64,000 bases of DNA, from positions 11,842,001-11,906,000 of the forward strand of contig OY992835.1 of the NCBI GenBank assembly GCA_963921425.1, given 5' to 3'. The DNA is from Dryas octopetala (Eukaryota > Streptophyta > Magnoliopsida > Rosales > Rosaceae). The notes under the pieces are model-generated. The model was not told the DNA's origin, searched no databases, and saw only the letters and a list, made by a program, of their open reading frames with translations. This document shows, one piece after another, positions 43,876-56,487 of the stretch. The translations under genes were made by a program, and so were the position numbers. Position 1 is the stretch's first letter. Each line of letters begins with the position of its first letter.

Positions 43876-46781
43876 ATGGAAGGGTTGCTGGGTTCGTCAC
43901 GAATCACCCCAATTCGTACTCATTTTAGGCAAAATGACCTTCCTTCCATTCCTACAGTCTCACTGCGATTTGCAAAAAGTTTGTATAGAAATACAAGTCA
44001 AGTTGGGATGGAACGAAATTCCAAATTATTCAACCCAGTTGCTGCTTCAACTCAACCATTAGAAGCCTCCTCCACATTGAGCCACTTTGACAACAGGCTA
44101 CCACCCAAAGGTAATCTGATTGGCTGAATCTTCACTGTGAATTTAGTATGGTATTTTGATTGTTTGGAGCTGAAAACTTAGTTTTGAAAAATATATGTAT
44201 ATTAACTATTTAGTTGGTACAAAGTGTGGCACTATAGCTTGTTGGAGCATTGAACTGATACACTTAAATTAAGTTTGGAGTTGATGTTCAAAGACTAAAG
44301 AACCATTGCCCCACTTAGGCAGGAGTATGAGCTTATGGATTGGGTTGTTGAAATTTAAAAATTAGAAATAGAAGGAAGAAGATAAAAAGAGATTAGTCAT
44401 GAAACTTTCAGAACCATATGGACTTGGTTGATGGTTTTATTTTAATGTTTATAGAGGTCCTTGATGTATGGAGAAGTGCTGATGCGGTGTGCTTCGATGT
44501 GGATAGCACGGTTTGCCTCGATGAGGGCATTGATGAACTTGCAGAATTTTGTGGAGCTGGAAAGGCTGTTGCAGAATGGACTGCTAGGTTGGAGCCAGTT
44601 ATTGGAATTTCTTTCATTTGTTTATTGTAGAATTTTCGGCTCTGATTGCAGTTCCCATTCTTGCTAGGGCAATGAATGGTTCAGTACTTTTTGAGGATGC
44701 TTTGGCTGCCAGACTATCTTTGTTCAATCCTTCCCTTTCTCAAGTCCAAGATTTTCTTGAAAAGAGACCCCCAAGGTAGGAGTTCTTCTTTTAGTTCTCT
44801 TGAGTATATGTTGCCTTCTTGTTTGCTTAACTGGGGGTGTGTTTTTTGGTCTTCATAAATTTTGAAAGATGTATTGTGTTTTGCATAGAATTTGAAGACA
44901 CAAGTTGGTAGTAGTTTAAGATGAAAATATTTTCGTTATTACCAAAAGATGGAAATGAGATATTTTTATGATAGCGTATAAGAAAATAGGGTAACCTGAA
45001 TGTTATAATTGCAATCCTGGACTTATTTTCCTTCAGGTCTGCTGGTACCTGCTGCTTTACAGCATGGACAAGCACGTCAATTACTTAACCATTTCTTCTA
45101 TTGTTTTCCCTGGTCTTTTTATTTTTATTTTGAAATAGTCAGCTTGGAATTTTGCCAACTGATATGTACATTATGTACTTTATATCTAAAATCATGAAAA
45201 GATTTTACTTGAAATCTTCTGTGACACAGTTTGAAAAAATGTTATGCATGGACCAATATTCTCAGGTTTCTCAAAAGAGAACTCTGTAACTGTCCCTGAA
45301 TTCTGAAGTCTCAGGGCCAAGATTTTGGAGTACCTGTTTTAAGCAAAGCCATTGAGTAATGGTCATTATTATAATGGCCTGATTGCCTGATATAATAGTT
45401 CTTCTACACTGTTAAGCCAAAATAATGATCTTCCAATATTTATATATGCTTATAAATGATTTGGAGTCTGATTAAGGGATGTTGGTGAGAGGGCAGAAAT
45501 GAAATGATTTGGAGTCTGATTACTATTTGCAGTTCTGGGAATTTGATGACCAAAATTTTTCTAAATCTAGTCTTAGTGTACATTTTATGTAGGATTTCTC
45601 CTGGCATGGATGAGTTGGTCAAGAAGCTGAAGGCTAATAGCACCAACGTTTACCTGGTCTCTGGAGGCTTCCGCCAAATGATCAAAGTATGTTTCTGAAT
45701 AATAAATGAGCATCTCTGTTCTATTGCTACTTTTTTGTCTAATTTATCATTTTTCAGTAGAAGATTATTATTACTCAGTCAAATATAAACGGAGTCACTT
45801 GTAGTAATTTCATCTTGATGATATTGAATAGTGTTATAGGCCTACATATTGGCAACTCTCCAGACAAGTAGGCTCCATCCATAGACAATTTAAAAAACGC
45901 CATGTGCTTAAACTGACTGAATCTCCATTATTTTTGGGGGGTGTTTTCATTGTTATGAGACTCATATAGAGCTTCCTACACGTGATCTCATAGATAAATA
46001 TAGAATTAGCGTATGATGGAGAATAAATTGAAATTTCAAATCCTCACCTTATATTGTAATTATTAACCAAGTTAACTTCTTCTAAAGCCTGTTGCATCAA
46101 TTCTTGGGATACCACCTGAAAATGTGTTTGCCAATCAACTGCTGTTTGGAAGTTCTGGGGAGTTTCTGGGTTTTGACAAAAATGAGCCCACTTCTAGGAG
46201 TGGAGGAAAAGCCACTGCAGTTCAACAAATAAGGAAGGTTGGTCTTTAGCCTTTTGTTCAATTTGTCTAGTGTGTTGCTTGCAAAGCTTATATATTAAAC
46301 TGGTTTTCCAGGCTCATAATTACAAGAAAGTAGTCATGATTGGAGATGGTGCGACTGATCTTGAGGTAAGTAAATTATTCAAACGCCTACAACTAAATGA
46401 TAATTCTAAAACAACCTGATAGTAGACTGGTCCAATATTCTGGGGCAAAAGAAAGGAAGGGCCAAGAATCAGGATCCTTTCATATTCTGTCAATTGAAAT
46501 CAACTTTTTTAGGACGGTTGTCAAAATTAGTGAAGTGTCATGTACATTTCTCTGATAACTAAGCATGATTAATGTAATAATCTTTTCTTTAAGCGGACAC
46601 ATGAAGTTCTCTATCCAATATTGTTTCTCTCTATATCCAGGCCCGTCAACCTGGAGGTGCTGACTTGTTCTTTTGTTATGCTGGTGTTCAACTTCGAGAG
46701 GCTGTTGCAAAAAAGACCGATTGGCTTGTTTTTAATTTCGAAGACTTGATAAGTTCCTTGGAAGAGCCTGTACTCCTTTGA
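43876..46781 (+). CDS. PSP: Phosphoserine phosphatase, chloroplast
   Basis: Last step of the phosphorylated serine pathway in plastids: O-phospho-L-serine to L-serine plus phosphate. Seven exons close in phase to 304 residues: 43876-44110, 44455-44587, 44668-44775, 45593-45686, 46088-46237, 46312-46365, 46641-46781. Residues 1-75 or so form a Ser/Arg-rich transit peptide. HAD motif I is DVDST at 93-97, with D93 the phosphoenzyme nucleophile and D95 the acid/base. Motif II Ser is S182 (LVSGGF), motif III Lys is K231 (SGGKATAV), and motif IV is GDGATD at 251-256. All catalytic residues are present and the length matches plant PSP. An in-frame ATG lies at 43843, but I prefer MEGLLGS because the earlier segment (LFLICWRR) is not transit-peptide-like. 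Confidence 0.95.
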
Positions 46782-48113
46782 GCCTTAGTCATTCTTTATT
46801 TTGTGCTATTGTTTCTCTGTTGGCCCTGCATTGCTGCATTATATAGTTACATTGTTCTTATTTTTACAAGGTTGTGTATAAAACTCATAAGAAGATGAAT
46901 AACGAGTTTGATTTCAATCCATTGTTCATCCTTATTCATAAAGGAGAGGAGTGGACAAGCAAGTTCCATCCACTGGGCTTGGGGTACTTAAATTCCTATT
47001 AATCAAAAGCTGGTGGTTGGCCAACTCATGAATTGGTCTAGTCCCCGCCTCATTCATCTCCTATAAAAAAAAAATGTATATATATATCAATGTCATTGTT
47101 TATTTATGAAATAAATGGCTTATAATTAAAGGGAATATTGACAAGTATCAATATCATCATAATTCAAGTACAGTTTTTATAATTTATTGCAACATTGTTA
47201 AACTATTCCTTTCATCTTTGCGCAAACAATCATTTCGATATATGATTAGAGCGTATATTTTGTAAGTCTTTACTCAAGCATCATTCCAGCAAAAAGTTAA
47301 ACATGTTAAAAACCATTTAACCTCATTTGAAGGGTCCTCATTAGACAATTATATCAATGTAATTCCGTATTTTACTGGTCTAATATTATAAAACTATTTT
47401 GTAATTGTCAATAATAGACACTAATTTTCTTCAAAATATATATTAAAATATATTGATATTAAAAACTTCATATTTGAAAATAGAAAGTATTCCAAAATTA
47501 CAGCAATAAGAAAATAAGTGGATATGTTAATAGTGAAAAAGAAAAGAAAAGATAATAGAATAGAAAATGAGTAAATAAAATGAATCACACTCCTTAATTA
47601 GGTAATAGTTTAGAATTATGATAGGTCAATGGTTGGATTCCCTTCTAAAGACATCAATAGGAAGTCAATAACATGAATTATGATAGGTCAATGCATGTTT
47701 AGAATTATGAGAGGTCAATGCATAATTATGATGGTGTTATGATAGATTGCCTGCATGTTTGTAGTCATAAAAATTGTATTCATTGCATGTTTAGAATTAT
47801 CTGCTTGTTTACAAAAATTGCATGTTTAAAATTGTATTCATTGCATGTTATAAAAATCGTATTCATTGCATGTTTAGAATTGTCTGCATGTTTGTATTTA
47901 TAAAAATTCACATTGGAAGCCCGTGTAAATATATGTCACTTTCGCAAAATCTATATATGTTTTTTAAATGAATAAAGAGATCATTACCAAAAAACAAAAA
48001 AAGAGTAAAAAGAGATTTTTTATTTTTGATAAATGAATAAAAGAGATGAGAACTCAAAATGACCGATCCAAGATTAAACATTTATCAACTTTATTATTAA
48101 TAAAAAAAAAAAA
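46782..48113. other. Intergenic region with an AT-rich minisatellite
   Basis: 3' UTR of PSP, then AT-rich sequence. 47610-47910 holds the local repeat described in its own entry. No gene. Confidence 0.5.
47610..47910 (+). repeat. Imperfect minisatellite of gcatgtttagaattat units
   Basis: Many irregular copies of tgcatgtttagaatt, aattatgataggtcaatg and aattgtattcattgcatg follow one another with variable spacing, the mark of local slippage and duplication. Confidence 0.7.
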
Positions 48114-49081
48114 AAGGAAATTCTATTCATACCCAACATTCTTCTTATTTTACCCAACAAAATTTTTAATTATGAATGGACAATTATGTACTATGATGAA
48201 ATGACCATTGAGAACAAATGCAACTTAAAAAAAAAAAAAAAAAAACCTTTGTTTCTTTCTATACCCAATATCATATCTTCATCTTCAACTACCTCCATAA
48301 CCAAACTCTAATCTTAATCAAAATTTTGACCTCATATCATTCAATCAAGTGCTTTAACCCGAATGGAGGGTCAAATCATTATTTTCAAGGCTCCAAATAA
48401 GGTATGTGTGCCAATTTTTCATGGGTATTAAAAGCTTGAGTAAATCTGGGTTCGCATAGTGTTCGGTGGACCAGTGCCGAACATTTGTATTATGTTCGGC
48501 AAACCCCTGCTGAACATATGCATTATATTCGGCAGATGCCCACCGACTAATGATAGGATGTTCGACAAATGCCTACCGAATGATGCAAAAATATCTAAAA
48601 TTATCACACAATCATCGTTCGGTAGGAACCTGCCGAACATCCTATCATTATTTGGTAGGCACCTGTTGAATATAAAGCAAATGTTCAGCAGGTGCCTACC
48701 GAACATAATGCAAATGTTCGGCACTGGTCCACTGAACACTGCGCGAATCCAGATTCGTTCATAGCGTTCATAACACAAAAAAGTTTACACACAACCCTCG
48801 TTTAAAGGTTCCCAAATAACGATTTGACTCTTTATTCGTCAAAACAATCTTAATTGGATGATATGAGGACAAAAATTAGTTTAGAGTTTAAAGTTTAGTT
48901 ATGAGAGTGAGGTTGAAAGTAAGTTTGGAAGGGAGGGAGGCTGAGTATTATTAATAAGGGTATGATAGTAATTTGAGTTGGATAAAATGAGAAAATATTA
49001 ATTTTAAAAAAGTAATGGTTGGATAAATTGAGAAGTTGAGTAAAATAAGAAAGACTTTTGGATATGTATAGAATTTCCCTT
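48114..49081. mobile_element. Large foldback element with palindromic minisatellite core
   Basis: Inverted repeats run from the ends (aaggaaattctat on the left and its complement gaatttccctt on the right) almost to the centre, at about 48590. Matched blocks in order include tcttattttac, gacctcatatcat, gtcaaatc and tggaccagtgccgaacat. The central 48460-48740 is built of about 36-bp units around atgttcggcag and gcctaccgaacat, themselves palindromic. The ends lie in A-rich DNA, so a target-site duplication cannot be fixed. No transposase is encoded. Confidence 0.75.
48460..48740. repeat. Palindromic minisatellite
   Basis: Repeated gttcggcaggngcctaccgaac-like units, each partly self-complementary, arranged symmetrically about 48600. 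Frames on both strands give meaningless repeats of Leu-Pro-Asn-Ile and Met-Phe-Gly. Confidence 0.8.
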
Positions 49082-49665
49082 AAAAAAAAGCTATAGGGGT
49101 CGGAAGACCCCATTGCCCGCATGTCTTCACCACTGAATACAATAATAGTCATCACTACTTGATCACAAACGGGGAAAAAATAAAAAATAAAAAATTGGAA
49201 GAAGAAGAAGAATAAAATACTTGCAAGGCAAAATTAAAAAATTTCATAAAGATGGAACTATTGTGGAACAATTGAAGAAAAGCTGAAATCCAATTCTTAC
49301 AAAATTGGAATTTTTTATCATATACGGCTTATGAGAAACGTGAGGACTACAATTGTGAAGAAATGTCTATAAAGAGCTACCAATGAGCCTACTTTTTATG
49401 TACCTCAGTTGCAGGTTAAGAATAACAATCTACCAATCTCTTCAAGACACCCCCTCATGCATATGCATCATTTGTACATCTCTTGGAAGGTCAGCATTCA
49501 AGCCTTACACACACACTTTCACTCTCCATGCATGTGTAGTCCATATCTTTTAACATGAGGACCCTCAAACCAACAACGGAGATAACCAATGGCATCCGTT
49601 GCAGCATTTATGGTTGTATTTCAGTAAACTACCTGTACAAGAGATGCAACAAAATGGCTCATCAC
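49082..49665. other. 3' flank of the epimerase gene
   Basis: Contains the probable 3' UTR of the minus-strand gene. Nothing else is supported. Confidence 0.5.
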
Positions 49666-52600
49666 TTAACCACCTTGCAGTACCTTCCGTGGGTCAAGTT
49701 GTCCGCTGCAGTAACTGGAAGGGACAGCAGATAGCTCCTGCCTTCCCCTCCACTCTTCACCGGGTTTCAAAGTAATAGGCTTCTCCACACAAGCAGCCTG
49801 GACACAGAGCAAATGCTTGTACTCATCATCCCCAAAATCAGAAATTGCCTTCGCTTTCTTATCCCACGGATTCCAGACCACTGCAAAGGAAAATGACCAT
49901 CTGATAAACACTAAGGACAATTTTTGTTTTGTATGCCATACCTAACATTTAAATGAAACACAAGAAGCCTTCTACAATTTCTCAGTTGACTTAATATCCA
50001 GTCATAGGTAAATAAAAGAGTAGCATTCACTCAACAAATAATAAAAGACAGATGTGTTCTTTGTTAATTCTTTTAAGGTTTAAAAATACACTCATAACAG
50101 AATACAAATATCAAAGAACTAGGTGACCAGAAAGAAGCCCATATCACAAATTCACCTTATTTCATAAGTTCCTCACCATAATATAGCTTGCCAGCAAAGA
50201 AAAATGAGTGATGAAAACTAACCAGCATCTGGAAGCCCATCCTTCCGTAACACAAATGTTCTCTTCCTTTCATGGTCCAAAATAGCAATTTTTGTAGGTG
50301 TACCAAGATAAACTTTGTCCACCTTGAGAATCAAAGGTATCAGTTACTGACATATAAACATGTACAATAACCAAAACAACAATTAAAATCCAATGCATCC
50401 CAATAAAGACAAACACTAACTTCTGACTCGAAAGTTATTGCATCCCCTTGTTCAGTAAATCGCTCTCTATCCTTCAGGTTATCCAGATAATCCAGTGTCT
50501 CTAGTCCTTCTACCCGCACTTCACTAAACAAAAGCAACATGACAGTTAGTATACAAGCAACACAAATGAATAGTTTCAAGAAATGGATTATTCTGATGCA
50601 CATGCATGCCCCTGAGGATATACCCCTGAGGGGGTGTATACCACATCTGAAATGATTCACACATAGACATGCATTAAACTGGTCTCTGAAAAATGTTGAA
50701 CAGATGACAAAAGTAATCTGTATGGTTAACCAGCTAGGACTTCCTCATTTACAATATCTGTATGGTATATTCAATTAGAAATGATATTTGTTGAAAAACT
50801 CTGTAAGTAGCTAAACTATTTCAACATCCACTTTACTACTAATAAAGAGAAAGGGCACATAACTTCCCATGTAAAAACACCAAGATCTTGTCTCTGAATA
50901 GACAAATTCACCCCCCCTCCCCCCCCCCAATTATATATATATATATAAGTAAGCAATGGACCTCCAAAATGTCCACTACCATGGTTGTCCAACCATATCT
51001 CAATAGAGAGGTTTCTCACGGATGCTGTTATTTATTTCTCATCATAGAATGTGAACCAGGGATCTCCATTGTGTATTTAACTAATTATTAATATTTATAA
51101 CAATTATTTAAGTATCAAAGCTAAAAATGTAGCCCATGAATAATAAATATTATAAAAGAATTTATTTAGTTTAATTGGCTACTATAATATATTTGGAATG
51201 TTAGGACTATATAGCCTGCAGATCAAAACTTAAAACAAATCTGATGCAGGCTACCCTACCATACGATTTCATCCATTCCATTTCACAACCCCGAATGCTG
51301 AAAGGAATCACAACCTGGTAGTTTAAACAAATGTATGGCCTAAGAAAATGGCAAAATAACTTCAAGGGCACAATCTACATAACAACATATATCTATGAAC
51401 TATTTACTTATCAACAATTCAAATAACAGCAAGAAAATAAACCTGATATCAGTTACGGAAAGATAGGAGTGATAGGCGAATGTGAATGTAAACGACTTTC
51501 CATCAGTGTTTGTATTTCGAATGCGAGAAGTCAACATCAAATCCCCTCCTGGTCCCAGAGTTACTCTAAGGCGAAATTCATATCTGCAAATAACTTTTAT
51601 TACATCACTACTTAATCAAGCTAAACAAACAGAGCTCCATGGAATCCTAACAAATATGTATCTGAGCATTAAAAATTTGAATAAGAAAAGTTGACATATT
51701 TGAAATCTGATAGCACTTCATAGAGCAATAGAATAGAATAGTATTTTTCTTTTTTTTGCCCAGAAGAATATAATTAACTGATTTTGCCACTATGAAAAGA
51801 TCATAATTAGATATGAGCACAGAGCTGGAATTTGCCTATTGGGGGAATATTACATGCTACCTTAGCTGAATCAAACATGTAATTATAAAATTTAAGTCCA
51901 ATACCTGTGAGGCCAGATTTTTGCATCTTCTTCAGAGGGCTTAAGGATTAAATCAATGAAAGCCTTGTTACCGCTATTTGTTGCAAAAGGCGGGGGATCA
52001 TGATCAATACTCCAAAACCTATTCCTTGCAAAGCCATGATGTTCAAGAGAACCAAGACTTCCAAACTGCATGCATCAACTAATCATATTAAAAATTAAAT
52101 GAAAAAGACAATAATAACCAGAGAAAATAAAAGAGAAGATAAAAGATGAGAGACTCCTACTTGTGGAAAACAGATTGGAATTCCTCCTCGGATAGCCTTA
52201 GGAGACTTAAAAGTAGCCTGCAAATGTCATACATATATTTAGAGAAGGGGGGAGAAACCCACACTATTTATATTAGCGAGTATTTACGTAAAACAATCGT
52301 TAGACCTAGGAGGTGGAATTAACATCACAAAGATCAGATTCTCTCATCCATTTAATTCTCAACACCGATTCCCTCATTTCCATCAACTAAGTTTGTTCCT
52401 TTTATTTAAATGACCTCTCTAAACTTAAAAGGTCTCTCTGTTCTTCCATTATCATAATTAGCCTGGAGCACCCTGCTACAGCTGCAACAGGGATATGCAA
52501 GCTTCCCCAAATAGCTTTTATTATTCTATTTTATTTTACAATTTTCTCACTTCTCCAAATGATGTCACATCTTCCACCTTCCCACATGGTATATGGTCCA

Positions 52601-54570
52601 CACTATTCAAATATTCTTTTTTTTTTTTTTTAATGTTTTTTTTTTTTTTTAAGTTTGACAGAAAAAGTGGAAAAGGCTAGGCAAAAACTTGTCACAGTGA
52701 AGGGGAGTTTTGAAGTGCCAAAAAAAGGAGTCTTACATAGATTATCAAAGAGAGATTCTGCTTTGAGTACTTAACTTCCTCAAAGATATAATCTGCTTTG
52801 AGTACTTCATTTTTCAGAATCTGCATTATCAAAATTATTTTAACTATGTGATATACTCTATGATAATATACTTATCCCGGGTAAATTATTTCCTCTCGGT
52901 AAGTAGAAACTGAAATCTAAGTTGTGCTTGTGCATGCAACATCTAGCATGCACATTCTGTATTCCTAGTCACTCATCTCTGAAAAGAAATCAATATCATA
53001 TGAGTAACTTGAAGTAACTTCAGGAAAAATTCTCAACCTACATGCGAGCTTAAGATAAACAACTTCTGTGCAATATATCTACTAAAATCTGATACCTTAC
53101 TACTAAGAAAAAGCAATTCTTCACCATATTCATTTTTCCAAGATGTAACTTGAGCTCCATACAAATACACCTGTTTCAAAGAACCAAACAAAATTTGAAT
53201 CAAACAAGTTCTATACTATATCAATCTCATCAAGGAAAAAAATAGAATTTTCCTTAAAAGAAAGGAATGATAAAATTGCACAAGGCAATGTTGTCAAGAT
53301 GAGATTATTGATGCTATAATACACACTCGCATGAAACCACAAACAAAGTGCAAATGCCCAGAACATTCCATTTTCTGTGGTAGACTTAAAATACCAACAG
53401 CATTCCCAGCCACAAGGTGCTGGAGTTCACATGAGTTAAAGGCACATGAGTGTATAAAGATCCCTTTCTATTATGAGAGTTAAATATCACAGGAAAAGAG
53501 AAGTAATTGACATTACACACAAGTAATTGACATATCACATGAGCGTATAAAGATCCCTTTTATTATTGAATAGATCTCTCATATTTGTATACCCAAGAAC
53601 ACTGCAACACAACTAATTCAACATTCCACAAAATCCCAAACTCAGTTACAGACCAATAATAGTGCATTTAATCTCTACAAGTAGCATACGACCATCCCTT
53701 TGGCCATTAAGGGCACCAACAATCAAACCCAGAAGGGGAATTCTGACTCATTGGGACCACCATTCTCCAAAAAAAAATTAAAAAAAAAAAACAAAAACAA
53801 AAACCAGTAGCGCACAGGCACACAACTAGTACTAAGATGTACTTGATGTTAAAAATGGACTGTATTAACGTCCATAATACACTTGGAAAGCCCAAATATG
53901 TCGAACACGAAGATTAGCAACACAGCTTGCTCGTCTAAACGACAATTATCTTACATAATTGATAACAACATTCAAGCAATTGAAGCTACACATACCGATA
54001 TAAGCAAGAAAATAGCTACAGAAAATCAAACGTAAGCTAGGTTGAAATTACACTGATATATATTAGCTTTCTATGTTTCTTTTTCACATGAAAGGATTTA
54101 AGAATACAAATTTGGCAGTAGGCAACGATTCTTTTATGTTCTTGGTCATTTACGAACCATAAAGATTGTAATTCCATATTTACATACAAAGTTCATTCTA
54201 TATCAATATCTAAATCAATGTATGAACCACCACAATTTAGTTTCAGAATTGTGTGCCAAATTCGAACGGAAACAGAATGGCATAGCATTGAGGATAAATG
54301 AATTGATCAATGAATCAACAAAGAAAGAAAGAACGAAAGGAAGACTGAATGAATGAATGTTTTTCACGGAAAATGGAAATTAGAATCAGAAAATGAGTGA
54401 GAATGTTGTTGAAAAGAAATGGAATAAGATCGGCGAGAAGGAAGAGAAGGGTGGGTTGGTACCTCAGCAGAAGAGCCACGAACCTCTCGGAGAACGACCT
54501 TTTCAAGGCCATTCACGCCCTTACAGTGCTCCACGAACACCTTCTCTCCCTCTCGGACCCCAGAAGACAT
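49666..54570 (-). CDS. Glucose-6-phosphate 1-epimerase-like protein (hexose-6-phosphate mutarotase)
   Basis: Catalyses alpha/beta anomer exchange of glucose 6-phosphate (EC 5.1.3.15 family, aldose 1-epimerase fold). Eight exons on the minus strand: 54570-54463, 53170-53096, 52217-52161, 52065-51905, 51583-51443, 50523-50421, 50322-50223, 49880-49666. All phases close, giving 319 residues. Family marks: GAQVTSWK (about 41-48), RGGIPICFPQFG (71-82), HHGFARNRFW (89-98), AYHSYL with the probable catalytic His172, VVWNPW opening the last exon, and CVEKPITLKPGEEW with the expected catalytic Glu region near the C-terminus. No transit peptide, so probably cytosolic. Also known in plants as apospory-associated protein C-like. 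It is an ordinary, intact gene; intron 1 is 1.3 kb and contains a short duplication. Confidence 0.93.
53171..54462 (-). other. Epimerase intron 1
   Basis: The longest intron of the gene. A direct repeat around gtataaagatcccttt occurs at about 53452 and 53545 (about 92 bp apart). No other gene or clear mobile element. Confidence 0.6.
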
Positions 54571-56487
54571 TTCTCTCTCTCTCTCGCTCGCTCTGCAATG
54601 TTGAACCTCTTGGGATCTCCTATACTATGTCTGCTATACATATATATATATATATATTTTTTTTTATGGGGAAAATTTTGTATTTTTTCGGTGATTTGGT
54701 GATTTATTATTATTTTTTGGGATATTTTAATATTTTCTTCCGAGTGATTTGGGATTCTATCATCTTTTGGATGATTAGGGAGATAAGAGATTTATTAATA
54801 TTTTATGGTATATTTTTAGTATCGGAAAACAGTTATTTTATGAGTTTTTTTTTTTTTTTTTTTTTTAATGACAATTCGTTCGGGTAGGAGGGGGGGAGCA
54901 ACTTGAACCCGTCTAAAATCCAGCTTAAAATGTACCGGTTAATTATTTATCAGTCTATTTTAATCTGGAGTGAAATTACACTAAGGATTAAATTGAGAGA
55001 GTATTTATGATAAAAGTTTTTTTTTTTTTTTAGTTGGGAGAGGGGGATTAAACTTGAGTGGATTGAAAATAATTCAACGACCCTTTTAACTGAGTTATCC
55101 AACAACTACAAAGTCTATTTGTTTAAATCCGATCTCATTTTGAATCTCATTTACTTAGAACAAGTAAGTAACTTCTATATTATATGTAACATGCATCAAG
55201 TTGATAATGAAAAACTATGATAATAGGTGCTTCAAAAATGTATCTTAGTAAAAACAAAAAGTCAATATAATATATAGAAAAAATTAGAGTTTAGTCCTTC
55301 TAACATTTCTTATTTAGAAAAAAAATTTATGACTTTTTTTTTCTCAAATAAAATCCTTATTTTTTTTTAAATAAAGCTCTTTGATCATTGCCTTGTCAAA
55401 TAAATATGTCATTATTTTTTTCTTTTTTGAAGGTATAGGGTACGGGTTCATCTCATACCTTCTTAGAGTATAGAATAAGGTTTGTGGAGATTGCATGTTA
55501 GGTTTTAACTCTGAGATTTTGGCTGGAGCTCAAAATCTCAGAGTTAACACCTAATATAAAGTTGACAAACTAGGGCTTGATCAAGAAGAAGTAAAAATGC
55601 ATTACCGAATACTCGAAAATGACCGCCAAGGGCTAGGCACCTGGTATGTATGAAAAAATTGAAACTAATGGACCAATATTATGTAATATGAAATGGTTAT
55701 AATATTATTGGACTTTAATTAGAATTTTAAAAGTCATAAAGGTTTTAGTTAGTAAATTGGTAAATTAAAAGACCTAAATGAAAGTTTTCCTAATATATAA
55801 GGTCCAAATGAGAGGGTCCAATTGGTGTTTTTCTTTGTTGCGCATATAATTTTTCTATTACATGATCTTGTTAATAGTTCTTATTTTTTAGGATATGTTT
55901 TTTTTTGTTATTTTATTTTAAAGTATAATTAATTTAACAGATTAGTTATTTTTATGAATTTACCCCATTAAGTATAAATTTTTTTCACTCGACGTTTTAA
56001 TAGCCATGGGCAATTTATGGAATTTTGGATGTTTCACTTGCAGTACTGTATTTGTTTAATTTATATAGATACCCTAACTTATATGATCATGCCCAAGGCA
56101 GGATCAATCCATTTATTTCTACATAACTTTTCTCCACCAGCAAAATAAGCTATACCCCATATGTGTGTGTGTATATATATATTTGCAGGTTGATACACAA
56201 GCCATTATTTTGTGCTATCCTATAGATGTTTAATTGGTCAACAAGAACATGCAAGAGAAACTAGAGGAACAAAGAAAATTGAAGGCACCTTGCTCTGATG
56301 CGATAAAGAAAATCAAGAATGATTGTCAAGTAATTTATATTCACTAATAACTCAAACTTACATATATCAAGCTAAAATTCCAACTTTTAATAAAGAATCA
56401 AGAATAAACAAGAATGCAAAGTATTCCCATAGTTCATCATTTGGTATGATTTTTATTCTATGGTTATGAGCCAGATTTTCCAACTAA
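54571..56487. other. Epimerase promoter and spacer to the fasciclin-like gene
   Basis: The first 100 bp are the short leader and promoter of the epimerase gene, with a CT run at 54572-54586. Behind a poly-T run at 54846-54866 there is a possible SINE fragment, and a clearer SINE at 55021-55112. A small inverted repeat (gagattttggctggagctcaaaatctc) lies at about 55512-55540. No gene. Confidence 0.5.
55021..55112 (-). mobile_element. tRNA-derived SINE
   Basis: Same family as the copy at 8396-8502. The minus strand reads tagttgttggataactcag, then a spacer with tcaagtttaatccccctct, then an A-rich tail (T run on the plus strand). Target-site duplications are not clear. Confidence 0.65.

Noticed and set aside
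48428-48778. Repeat-bearing open frames on both strands, also considered as a CRISPR-like array
   Set aside because: The units are variable, palindromic and arranged as a mirror image in a plant foldback element. There are no unique equal-length spacers and no cas genes, and the host is a plant.
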